A stretch of DNA of 5,732 nt from Elusimicrobiota bacterium. GTDB lineage: Bacteria > Elusimicrobiota > Elusimicrobia > UBA1565 > UBA9628. Position 1 is the first letter of the stretch; each line of letters begins with the position of its first letter. The translations under genes were made by a program, and so were the position numbers. The notes under the pieces were generated by a model, which was given only the letters and a program-made list of their open reading frames with translations, was not told the origin of the DNA and ran no database searches. Location: contig JACQBB010000369.1 of the NCBI GenBank assembly GCA_016194625.1, positions 1 to 5,732 on the forward strand, in the 5' to 3' direction. Positions 1 through 5,732 of this stretch are shown here, one piece after another.

Positions 1-11
1 CCCCTTTTCCA

Positions 12-18
12 GAGAGGA
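12..18 (+). promoter_or_regulatory. Shine-Dalgarno site of the FprA-type reductase gene
   Basis: A purine-rich GAGAGGA stretch lies 6 nt before the ATG at 25, good Shine-Dalgarno sequence and spacing. It supports 25 as the translation start. It also contrasts with the two other plus-strand starts in the window, which have no such site. No promoter can be judged because only 24 bases precede the gene. Confidence 0.75.
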
Positions 19-24
19 CACACC

Positions 25-1416
25 ATGAGCGTTCCCGGCACCCCTGACAGACCCCTGTGCGTCGCGATCGTCGGCTCCGGCCCGTCCGGCCTGTACGCCG
101 CCGACGCGCTCCTCAAGACCGCCGGCCTGACCGCCCGCGTCGACGTGTTCGACCGCCTGCCGACCCCGTTCGGACTGGTCCGCGGCGGCGTGGCCCCGGA
201 CCACCAGAAGATCAAGGCCGTGGTCGCCGTGTACGAGAAGCTCCTGCAGGACCCGCGCGTGCGCTTCTTCGGCAACGTGAAGCTCGGCCGCGACGTCACG
301 GTCGACGACCTGCGCGCCCGCTACGACCAGATCGTGTACGCGGTCGGCTGCGAGAGCGACCGCAAGATGGGCATCCCGGGCGAGGACTTGAAGGGCTCCT
401 TCTCCGCGACCGAGTTCGTGGGCTGGTACAACGGCCACCCCGACCACCGGAACCACCAGTTCGACCTGTCCTGCGAGGCCGCCGCCGTCGTCGGCATCGG
501 CAACGTGGCCATCGACGTGGTCCGCATCCTGTCCCAGGACCCCGAGGTCCTGGCCAAGACCGACATCGCCGCCCACGCCGTCGAGGCGCTGCGCAAGAGC
601 AAGATCAAGCGCGTGTACCTGCTCGGCCGCCGCGGCCCGGTGCAGGCGGCGTTCTCGCCGAAGGAGATCGAGGAGCTGGGCGAGGTCCAGCGCGCCGACC
701 TGGTCGTCGCTCAAGACGAACTGGCGCTCGACCCGGTCTCTCAATCCGGCCTCTCCGACGCCGAGGCCAAGAAGAACTTCGATTATCTGAGCGAGGCCGC
801 GCATCGCGGGGCGGGCTCCAAGGCGCACAAGATCTTCGCGCGCTTCTGCGTCTCCCCCGTCGAGCTGATCGGCAAGGACGGCAAGGTCGCGGCGCTCAAG
901 ATCGAGCGCAACGCCCTGGAGCCGGACGGCAAGGGCTCGGTGAAGGCCAAGGGCACCGGCAAGTTCGAGACGCTGGAAGGCGTCGGCCTGGTGTTCCGCT
1001 CGGTCGGCTACCGCGGCATCCCGACGCCCGGCGTGCCGTTCGACGAGAAGGCGGGCCGCATCGCCAACGACGCGGGCCGCATCGTCAACGGCAGCGTGGT
1101 CCTGGGCGAGTACGTGGTCGGCTGGGCCAAGCGCGGCCCCTCCGGCCTGATCGGCACCAACAAGGCCGACTCGGTCGCCACGGTCGCCCACATGCTCGCC
1201 GACCTGAAGGACGGCAAGCTGGCCGCCCGCCCGGTGGACGCCTCGCTCGAGTCCACCCCGAAGCTGCTCGCCTCCAAGGGCGTCAAGCCGATCACCTTCG
1301 CGCAGTGGAAGGAGCTCGACAAGCTGGAGAAGGCCAACGGCGCCAAGGCCGGCAAGATCCGCGAGAAGTTCACCCGCGTGGAGGACATGGTCTCCGCCCT
1401 CTCCGCGGCCGTCTAG
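25..1416 (+). CDS. fprA: Ferredoxin--NADP+ reductase, FprA/adrenodoxin reductase type
   Basis: This 463-residue flavoprotein should carry FAD and move electrons between NADPH and a ferredoxin-type iron-sulfur protein in the cytoplasm. The N-terminal FAD-binding Rossmann motif GSGPSG is at residues 17-22. It is followed by the family block FGLVRGGVAPDH at 49-60, which is typical of adrenodoxin reductase and mycobacterial FprA. The second dinucleotide (NADP) fold begins at GIGNVAIDV, 157-165, and a GRRGP arginine motif at 201-205 fits recognition of the NADP 2'-phosphate. The C-terminal FAD-contacting signature GWAKRGPSGLIGTNKADS spans 366-383. Length matches the roughly 450-460 residues usual for FprA. 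There is no signal peptide and no fused ferredoxin domain. The ATG is supported by a Shine-Dalgarno, and the Rossmann strand starts at about residue 12. A hairpin follows the stop. No ferredoxin or P450 partner is visible, so the physiological partner is unknown. The family call is firm; the exact electron partner is inference. Confidence 0.93.
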   Translation: MSVPGTPDRPLCVAIVGSGPSGLYAADALLKTAGLTARVDVFDRLPTPFGLVRGGVAPDHQKIKAVVAVYEKLLQDPRVRFFGNVKLGRDVTVDDLRARYDQIVYAVGCESDRKMGIPGEDLKGSFSATEFVGWYNGHPDHRNHQFDLSCEAAAVVGIGNVAIDVVRILSQDPEVLAKTDIAAHAVEALRKSKIKRVYLLGRRGPVQAAFSPKEIEELGEVQRADLVVAQDELALDPVSQSGLSDAEAKKNFDYLSEAAHRGAGSKAHKIFARFCVSPVELIGKDGKVAALKIERNALEPDGKGSVKAKGTGKFETLEGVGLVFRSVGYRGIPTPGVPFDEKAGRIANDAGRIVNGSVVLGEYVVGWAKRGPSGLIGTNKADSVATVAHMLADLKDGKLAARPVDASLESTPKLLASKGVKPITFAQWKELDKLEKANGAKAGKIREKFTRVEDMVSALSAAV

Positions 1417-1421
1417 GCCCC

Positions 1422-1445
1422 CGGACCCATCCTTATAAGGGTCCG
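1422..1445 (+). terminator. Hairpin after fprA, possible terminator lacking a T-tract
   Basis: A 7-bp perfect stem, CGGACCC at 1422-1428 pairing with GGGTCCG at 1439-1445, closes a 10-nt loop and begins 6 nt after the fprA stop codon. The loop side contains a second, overlapping palindrome, CCTTATAAGG (1431-1440), so an alternative fold exists. No run of T follows, so it is not a canonical intrinsic terminator. Its place between fprA and the next gene's promoter fits a 3'-end stabilising or weak terminating hairpin. Confidence 0.4.
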
Positions 1446-1451
1446 AAGCCT

Positions 1452-1481
1452 CTGACGCAAAAGGCGCCCCGGGCATACAAT
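1452..1481 (+). promoter_or_regulatory. Sigma70-type promoter of the glycogen synthase gene, probably leaderless
   Basis: The -35-like CTGACG (1452-1457; 4 of 6 to TTGACA) is separated by 18 bp from TACAAT (1476-1481; 5 of 6 to TATAAT). The -10 box ends 6 nt before the ATG at 1488, so transcription should start on or next to the A of the start codon, leaving essentially no 5' leader. This AT-rich hexamer stands out in very GC-rich surroundings, and no Shine-Dalgarno precedes the ATG. The same arrangement recurs before the gene at 5509. Confidence 0.68.
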
Positions 1482-1501
1482 CAGAGTATGATGGGGCGCC
1501 T
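1462..1501. repeat. 9-bp inverted repeat bracketing the -10 box and start codon
   Basis: AGGCGCCCC at 1462-1470 is the exact reverse complement of GGGGCGCCT at 1493-1501. A 22-nt spacer between them contains the -10 box and the ATG. The half-site centres are 31 bp apart, about three helical turns, as expected for an operator bound on one DNA face. The right arm lies in the first codons of the synthase gene. GC-rich DNA makes short inverted repeats fairly common, so the regulatory role is a hypothesis. Confidence 0.35.
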
Positions 1502-3338
1502 CTCTTTCCTCCTCGGCCTTCTCCTCGCGGTCCCCGCGACGGCCCAGACGCGCGTCGCGCTCCCCGTCGAAGCCCGGATCGCCGCCCCTTCCGGCGCCGT
1601 CGGCTCGGTCCTGGCGGCCCCGTCGGCGCTGACCGGCGCCGCGCTGGCCCCGTCCGCTCTGACCGCCGCGCCCGCGCTCTCCGCCGTCGCCGCGCCGCAG
1701 GTCGCCGCGTCGCCGGTCGCGGCGGCCGCCGTCGCCGCGGCGCCGGCCCTCGCCCCGGCACCGGTCTCCGCCGCCGGCCAGGCCGCCGCGCTCGTCGCCG
1801 GCGGCGACAAGACCCCGGCCTCCGCCGAGACGAAGGCCGCCGCGGCGTTCGACGGCGGCCGCCCGCTCAACGTGCTGATGGCCGGCGCCGAGGCCGTCCC
1901 GTTCATCAAGACCGGCGGCCTGGCCGACGTGGTGGACGCGGTCTCGCGCGGCTTGGCCGACCGCGGCCACAAGGTGATGATGGTCCTGCCGAAGTACCGC
2001 TCCTTGAAGCTGGACGGCGTGGAACTGAAGAAGGCCGGCTCCGTGACCGTGCCCATCTCCGGCCAGAACCAGACCGCCCAACTCTGGACCGCGAAGCTCA
2101 ACGGCGTGGACGTGGTCCTGCTCGACCATGCGGAGTACTACGACCGCCCGGGCGGCCCCTACCAGGGCAAGTCCTCGATGTACGGCGACGACGACAACGC
2201 CGAGCGCTTCGCGTTCTACTCGCGCGCCGCGCTGGAGGCCGCGAGAGCCCTCGGCTTCAAGCCCGACGTCGCCCACGCGCACGACTGGCACGCGGGCCTG
2301 ATCCCCGCCTTCCTGAAGCTCGTCTACCAGAACGACCCGTTCTTCGCCGCGACGCGCTCGGTGGTCACCATCCACAACCTGGCGTTCCAGGGCGTGTACT
2401 CCGAGGACACGGCCGCGAAGATGGGCCTGCCGGCCGACGCGGCGGCCCCGATGGGCCCGGTCGAGTACTGGGGCAACACCAGCTTCCTGAAGGGCGGCCT
2501 GGTCCTGGCCGACGCGGTCACCACCGTCTCCCCGACCTACGCCCGCGAGATCCGCGCCGCGCCCGAGTTCGGCATGGGCATGGAGGGCGTGCTCAACGCG
2601 CGGCCCGACGGGGTGCGCGGCATCCTCAACGGCCTGGACCCGGAGCTCAACGATCCGAAGACCGACGCGCACATCGCCCGCAACTACGGCCCCGAGAGCG
2701 TCGCCGAGGGCAAGGCCGAGAACAAGGCCTGGATCCAGAAGCACCGCGGCCTGAAGGAAGATCCGGACGCGCCGCTGTTCGTGGTCGCCTCGCGACTGGC
2801 CGGCCAGAAGGGCATCGACCTGGTGGTGGACTCCCTCGACGAGATCGTCGCGCGCGGCGGACAGGTGCTGATCACCGGCTCCGGCGACAAGGACCTGGAG
2901 GCCGCCGTCGCCGCGGCCGTCGCCAAGCACCCGGGCATGGTCGCCTCGCACCCGTTCGACGAGGTCTTCGTCCACGCGGTGTACGCCGCCGCCGATTTCC
3001 TGCTGATGCCGTCCCGCTTCGAGCCGTGCGGCCTGTCCCAGCTGATCGCCCACCGCTACGGCACGCTGCCCATCGTCAATCCGACCGGCGGCCTGGCCGA
3101 CACCGTGCGCGACCTGCGCGCCGACGCCGAGCGCGGCGACGGCGTGGTGATGCGCGAGTTCTCCATCTTGGGCCTGACCGAGGCCGTCGAGGCCGCGATC
3201 GCCGGCTATCGCCACCCCACGGCCCTGACGGTCGCGCGCGCGACCGCGATGGCCAACGACTCCTCCTGGGGCCCGGCGCTCGACGCGTACGAGGCCTTGT
3301 ACCGCGAGATCACCGGCGCGCCCGCCAGCCGCCCGTAA
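1488..3338 (+). CDS. glgA: Glycogen/starch synthase (GT5) with signal peptide and Ala/Pro linker
   Basis: The enzyme of this family elongates alpha-1,4-glucan from ADP-glucose (or UDP-glucose). The 616-residue product has three parts. Residues 1-19 look like a signal peptide: a basic residue, a Leu-rich core, then ATA before Gln20. Residues 20 to about 124 are Ala/Pro/Val/Ser-rich with an APSALT repeat at 44-49 and 54-59. The catalytic GT-B domain runs from about 126 to 610, close to the usual 470-490 residues. Visible motifs are KTGGL at 141-145 (sugar-nucleotide Lys), HDWHAG at 265-270, TIHNLAFQG at 294-302, VSPTYAREI at 347-355, GILNGLD at 378-384, SRLAGQKG at 435-442 (Arg436, Lys441) and FEPCGLSQL at 511-519 (Glu512), followed by TGGLAD. 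No catalytic residue appears lost. The start is set by the promoter 6 nt upstream; two ATGs are adjacent (1488 and 1491) and the second is a possible alternative. Starting at Met131 (1878) would cut off the first beta strand. Export of such an enzyme is unexpected because its donor is cytosolic. The 3' end overlaps the convergent helicase gene. Confidence 0.9.
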   Translation: MMGRLSFLLGLLLAVPATAQTRVALPVEARIAAPSGAVGSVLAAPSALTGAALAPSALTAAPALSAVAAPQVAASPVAAAAVAAAPALAPAPVSAAGQAAALVAGGDKTPASAETKAAAAFDGGRPLNVLMAGAEAVPFIKTGGLADVVDAVSRGLADRGHKVMMVLPKYRSLKLDGVELKKAGSVTVPISGQNQTAQLWTAKLNGVDVVLLDHAEYYDRPGGPYQGKSSMYGDDDNAERFAFYSRAALEAARALGFKPDVAHAHDWHAGLIPAFLKLVYQNDPFFAATRSVVTIHNLAFQGVYSEDTAAKMGLPADAAAPMGPVEYWGNTSFLKGGLVLADAVTTVSPTYAREIRAAPEFGMGMEGVLNARPDGVRGILNGLDPELNDPKTDAHIARNYGPESVAEGKAENKAWIQKHRGLKEDPDAPLFVVASRLAGQKGIDLVVDSLDEIVARGGQVLITGSGDKDLEAAVAAAVAKHPGMVASHPFDEVFVHAVYAAADFLLMPSRFEPCGLSQLIAHRYGTLPIVNPTGGLADTVRDLRADAERGDGVVMREFSILGLTEAVEAAIAGYRHPTALTVARATAMANDSSWGPALDAYEALYREITGAPASRP

Positions 3339-5449
3339 AGCGCCGCCCCCGCGTCGTCGGCCAGCGCCAGCTCGACCAGTTCCGCCAGCGACGCGCGCCG
3401 CGCCGGCTCCACCGCCCGATAGTCCCGCCGGATGGTCTCGTCCACGGCCCTCATGACCGCCTCGGTCCCGCCGTGGGGCGAGACCTCCAAGCGCCAGCCG
3501 GAGGCGCGCCGCTCCTTGAGGCGCACGACTCCCGCGTCCTCCAACCGCAGCAGCGCCCGCGTCAGCGCCTCGCCGTCCTCGCCGCTCATCGCGATTTCGC
3601 CGGGTCCCGGTCGCGGGTCGCGCCCCAACGCGAGCCACGCCACCTCGGCTTCCCGCCGTTCGACTTCCGCGCCCGGGAACGCCGCGAGGTGGAACGAGTA
3701 AGCCCGCGTGACGTCGTCCCGCTCGTCCGCCTTCGAAGCGCCGTTCTCGGCCCGCAGCGATTCCAGCGGCAGCTCGGCCCAGCGGCGCGCCCGCCGCCGC
3801 GACGCGCACTGCAGCAGCATCCAGCACCGCGCCGGGAGCCCGTCGCGCCCCGCCCGCCCCGCCTGCTGGAAGTATTCCTCCAGCGACGCCGGCAGTCCCA
3901 AGTGCACCACGAATCGCACGTCGGCGCGGTCCACTCCCAAGCCGAACGCTTTCGTCGCGAACAGCAATCCCCGCGTCCCGGCCAGGAAGCCGTCCGCCGC
4001 GCGCCGCCGGACCTCCGTCCATCGCCCCGCCTCGGCCCCCGCCGGCGGCCGTCCGGTATAAGCCGCCGCGTCCAAGCCTTCGGCCCACACGAGCTCCTCG
4101 GCCAAAGTCGCCGCCCCCAACGGCCCGTCCACGCGCGGGCAGAAAACGATGCCCGGCCCGGAGCGCCCGTCCGGCAGCACGCGCGTCAGCAGCTCGCGCA
4201 GCCGCACCGCGTGGTCCGGCGCGGCGCTGGTCCACACGCGGAAGCTCAGGTTCGTCCGCGGCGCCCCCGCGCGCACCAGGGCCGGAGTCCGCAGTCCCAG
4301 CACGCGCTCGGCCTCGGCCCGCGCGCCGCTGCCCACCGCGCCGGAGGCGGCGCACAGCGCCGGCGCGCGCCCCGGCGTGGCGGCCCACTCGCGCAGGCGC
4401 GCGCCCAGCGCGCGGTACGACGGCCGCCAATCGGGCCCGCGCCGCGCCGCGCACTGCGCCTCGTCCACCACGACGAGCGGCACGCCGCCGGTCTCGGCCG
4501 CCCCGCGCAGAGCCCGCCGGAACGCGTCCGAGTCCAAGCGCTCCGGCGCGGCCAGCGCCACGCGCAGTCGTCCCTCGCTCAAGTCCTTGAGTCCCCGCGC
4601 CGTGCACTCCGGGTCGTCGCCCACCAGAAGCCCCACCGGCCCGCACCCGGCCGCCGCCAGGCGCCGCGCCTGGTCGCGCAGGAGGGCGCGCAGGGGCGCA
4701 ACTATCAGCGTCGTCCCCGGCGACAGCATGGCCGCGAGATGGAACACCAGAGATTTCCCCGCGCCCGTGGGCATGGCCAAGGACAGGTCCCGACCCGCGA
4801 GCAGGGCGCTCACGCCCTCGGCCTGCCCCTCGCGCAGTCCGTCCACCCCGAACAACCGCCGCGCGAGCGACGCGAGCGCCTCATCGTCCCGCCGGAACTC
4901 CATCGGCCCCGCCGCGAAGCGATGTTCCTCCATCGCCTCGCCGCCGTCGCTCACCCAGACCGCGCGCCGTCCCGGCCGGGCGTCTCCGGTCCAAGACACG
5001 AACAGCGTTTCTTCTTCCTCGGGGTCCTCGTCCGGATACATCCGCCCCAACTCCGCGCGAAGCGCGGCATAGTCCCGCCGCGCGGCCTCATACAGCCATT
5101 GCGCTTCCTCGTGCGAGAACGCCCCCATCCGCGCCAAGTCTCCGTCCAGTCGCACGGGAACGCCGGTCCCGGCCAAGACCACGGCGCATTGAAGGCGATG
5201 GAATACGCCCGCGGCCATCATCGCGCGCCGTCCAAAGCGCGCCGTCAACTCAGCCTCGACCGCGGGCCCGGACGACACCAACGGCGCCCGGGTCAGCATC
5301 TTCCAGGCCAAACTGCGGGTCCAACTCCCCTCCGGCGGCTCCTCCATCACGGTGCAGGTCCACCGCGCCCACGCCGCCGCGCGCGGATTTCCCGCCGCGC
5401 GCCTCACGGCCGCCGCCGTCGCCCCCGCCGCTCCGATCGCGATGTCCAC
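3206..5449 (-). CDS. RecQ-like superfamily 2 DNA helicase, divergent, with unassigned N-terminal region
   Basis: The 747-residue product resembles RecQ across its ATPase core and should be an ATP-driven 3'-5' DNA helicase by analogy. Visible motifs: motif 0 LREGQ 205-209; Walker A AMPTGAGKS 225-233 (Lys232); motif Ia LIVAPLRALLRDQ 248-260; APERL 301-305; motif II VVVDEAQC 326-333, DEAQ instead of the RecQ DEAH; a RecQ-style aromatic loop ending GPDWRPSYRAL 338-348; motif IV GIVFCPRV 433-440; motif V AFGLGVDRADVRFVVHLGLP 501-520; motif VI QQAGRAGRDG 528-537. Residues 1-190 match nothing I recognise and include a Trp-containing segment and an acidic run (139-147). After motif VI only Cys542 and Cys548 occur, so the four-cysteine RecQ zinc site is absent. 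A winged-helix-like segment may lie at about 618-660. No HRDC domain is recognised. The start is a GTG without a Shine-Dalgarno; GTG at Val15 or ATG at Met35 (5347) are alternatives. The last 43 codons overlap glgA antisense. Resemblance to 7-deazaguanine-system helicases (DpdF) cannot be judged from here. Confidence 0.85.
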   Translation of the reverse strand: MDIAIGAAGATAAAVRRAAGNPRAAAWARWTCTVMEEPPEGSWTRSLAWKMLTRAPLVSSGPAVEAELTARFGRRAMMAAGVFHRLQCAVVLAGTGVPVRLDGDLARMGAFSHEEAQWLYEAARRDYAALRAELGRMYPDEDPEEEETLFVSWTGDARPGRRAVWVSDGGEAMEEHRFAAGPMEFRRDDEALASLARRLFGVDGLREGQAEGVSALLAGRDLSLAMPTGAGKSLVFHLAAMLSPGTTLIVAPLRALLRDQARRLAAAGCGPVGLLVGDDPECTARGLKDLSEGRLRVALAAPERLDSDAFRRALRGAAETGGVPLVVVDEAQCAARRGPDWRPSYRALGARLREWAATPGRAPALCAASGAVGSGARAEAERVLGLRTPALVRAGAPRTNLSFRVWTSAAPDHAVRLRELLTRVLPDGRSGPGIVFCPRVDGPLGAATLAEELVWAEGLDAAAYTGRPPAGAEAGRWTEVRRRAADGFLAGTRGLLFATKAFGLGVDRADVRFVVHLGLPASLEEYFQQAGRAGRDGLPARCWMLLQCASRRRARRWAELPLESLRAENGASKADERDDVTRAYSFHLAAFPGAEVERREAEVAWLALGRDPRPGPGEIAMSGEDGEALTRALLRLEDAGVVRLKERRASGWRLEVSPHGGTEAVMRAVDETIRRDYRAVEPARRASLAELVELALADDAGAALYGRLAGAPVISRYKASYASSAGPQEESLAIAVARATVRAVGWR

Positions 5450-5452
5450 ACC

Positions 5453-5458
5453 GGTATA
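5453..5458 (-). promoter_or_regulatory. Weak candidate -10 element for the helicase gene
   Basis: On the minus strand TATACC lies 3 nt before the GTG at 5449 and matches 4 of 6 bases of TATAAT, but lacks the final T. No -35-like hexamer appears at 16-18 bp. If used, transcription would begin at about 5446, inside the first codons, which would favour a downstream start such as Val15 or Met35. It is reported mainly because it is one of the few AT-rich patches in this region. Confidence 0.2.
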
Positions 5459-5471
5459 CGCGGACCCCCGC

Positions 5472-5501
5472 TCGAAAGTTCCCCGCCCGAAGCGCTACAA
5501 T
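5472..5501 (+). promoter_or_regulatory. Sigma70-type promoter of the membrane protein gene, probably leaderless
   Basis: TCGAAA (5472-5477; 4 of 6 to TTGACA) is followed after 18 bp by TACAAT (5496-5501; 5 of 6 to TATAAT). The -10 box ends 7 nt before the ATG at 5509, placing the predicted transcription start at the start codon. The hexamer and the 18-bp spacing are the same as in the promoter at 1452-1481, which strengthens both. It fills the 59-bp gap to the divergent helicase gene, so the two genes may share regulation. Confidence 0.65.
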
Positions 5502-5508
5502 GACGGCG

Positions 5509-5732
5509 ATGTTCTTCCCGCTCATCTACTGGGTCGTCGTCCCGATGTTCTTCGGCTGGCTGGTCATCCGCTGGCTGAAGAAGCACGCCCCGTCGCGCGC
5601 CACGCTGGAATTCCGCGACTTCTTCGACCGCCAGCCCATCGAGCCCAAGCGCTTCCGCGCCGCCCGCCGCGACGGACCGGGCAAGCTCACGCCGCTGGGC
5701 GACTTCGAGAAGCAGATCGAGGCCGTGGACGC
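5509..5732 (+). CDS. Hypothetical single-span membrane protein, 5' part only
   Basis: The open frame begins at ATG 5509 and runs off the window after 74 complete codons with no stop. Residues 2-20 are strongly hydrophobic and aromatic (MFFPLIYWVVVP and on) and form one membrane segment. A basic stretch follows at once (RWLKKH, 21-26), which by the positive-inside rule puts the C-terminal part in the cytoplasm. The remainder is charged, with aromatic and basic patches around FRDFFDRQ (36-43) and FRAARRDG (50-57). I recognise no family. Coding is supported by the well-placed promoter, strong G/C at third positions and a plausible composition. There is no cleavage site, so the hydrophobic segment looks like an anchor. 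The start is chosen from the promoter spacing, as no Shine-Dalgarno is visible. Confidence 0.7.
   Translation, partial: MFFPLIYWVVVPMFFGWLVIRWLKKHAPSRATLEFRDFFDRQPIEPKRFRAARRDGPGKLTPLGDFEKQIEAVD

Noticed and set aside
1431..1440. TATAAG within CCTTATAAGG as an alternative -10 box
   Set aside because: It is palindromic, sits inside the hairpin after fprA, and has no -35-like hexamer at 16-18 bp on the plus strand. The TACAAT at 1476 is better placed.
57..1487. Upstream extension of the glycogen synthase reading frame through fprA
   Set aside because: The frame is open only because of high GC. Its translation over fprA is an Arg/Pro/Gly-rich shadow, while fprA is a clear gene in another frame. 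Promoter and signal peptide fix the start at 1488.
1600..1850. GC-rich repetitive stretch as a tandem repeat or recombination element
   Set aside because: The repetition is explained by the Ala/Pro/Val-rich protein linker. Units are irregular, and only the APSALT hexapeptide recurs clearly.
3314..3345. CGGCGC / GCGCCG inverted repeat near the glgA stop as a terminator
   Set aside because: The stem is only 6 bp with a 20-nt loop and no T-tract. Such matches are expected by chance at this GC content.
1413..4646. 1077-codon open frame on the minus strand
   Set aside because: It is composed mostly of Gly/Arg/Ala and lies opposite glgA and out of frame with the helicase. It has no recognisable domain and is a high-GC shadow.
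3206..5449. Assignment of the helicase to a named defence system such as Dpd
   Set aside because: No other defence gene is visible in the window, and similarity to DpdF cannot be established without a profile search.
3026..5503. 825-codon open frame on the plus strand opposite the helicase
   Set aside because: The Arg/Pro-rich translation has no motifs, and the opposite strand carries convincing helicase motifs in order.

Overview
This is a very GC-rich bacterial chromosomal window. Almost every third codon position is G or C, genes are packed on both strands, and no RNA genes, mobile elements or CRISPR arrays are visible. It holds three complete protein genes and the 5' end of a fourth. The mix suggests a Gram-negative-type, non-model lineage: an FprA-type ferredoxin/adrenodoxin reductase, a glycogen synthase carrying a signal peptide plus a long Ala/Pro/Val linker, and -10 boxes placed directly in front of start codons. 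I favour a high-GC Elusimicrobiota-like genome because, from memory, signal peptides followed by Ala/Pro/Val-rich linkers recur there. This is inference; a myxobacterial or other deep-branching origin is not excluded.

Layout: (1) 25-1416 (+) encodes an FAD/NADP oxidoreductase of the FprA family with a clear Shine-Dalgarno. (2) 1417-1487 is a short intergenic region with a hairpin, then a sigma70-type promoter whose -10 box ends 6 nt before the next start codon. (3) 1488-3338 (+) encodes a GT5 glycogen/starch synthase with an N-terminal signal peptide and a low-complexity linker of about 100 residues. (4) 3206-5449 (-) encodes a divergent RecQ-like superfamily 2 helicase; its 3' end overlaps the 3' end of the synthase gene by 133 bp on the opposite strand. 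(5) 5450-5508 is a 59-bp divergent intergenic region with a second promoter, whose -10 box ends 7 nt before the start. (6) 5509 to the window end (+) is the beginning of a small unidentified protein with one N-terminal membrane segment.

The genes do not form an evident pathway: one redox enzyme, one storage-polysaccharide enzyme, one DNA helicase and one membrane protein. The synthase and the partial gene look independently transcribed, probably as leaderless mRNAs. The points of most interest are the apparently exported glycogen synthase, the two matching leaderless promoters (one bracketed by a 9-bp inverted repeat), and the helicase, which lacks the usual RecQ zinc-binding cysteines and has an unassigned N-terminal region of about 190 residues. 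I see no complete undescribed multi-gene system here.
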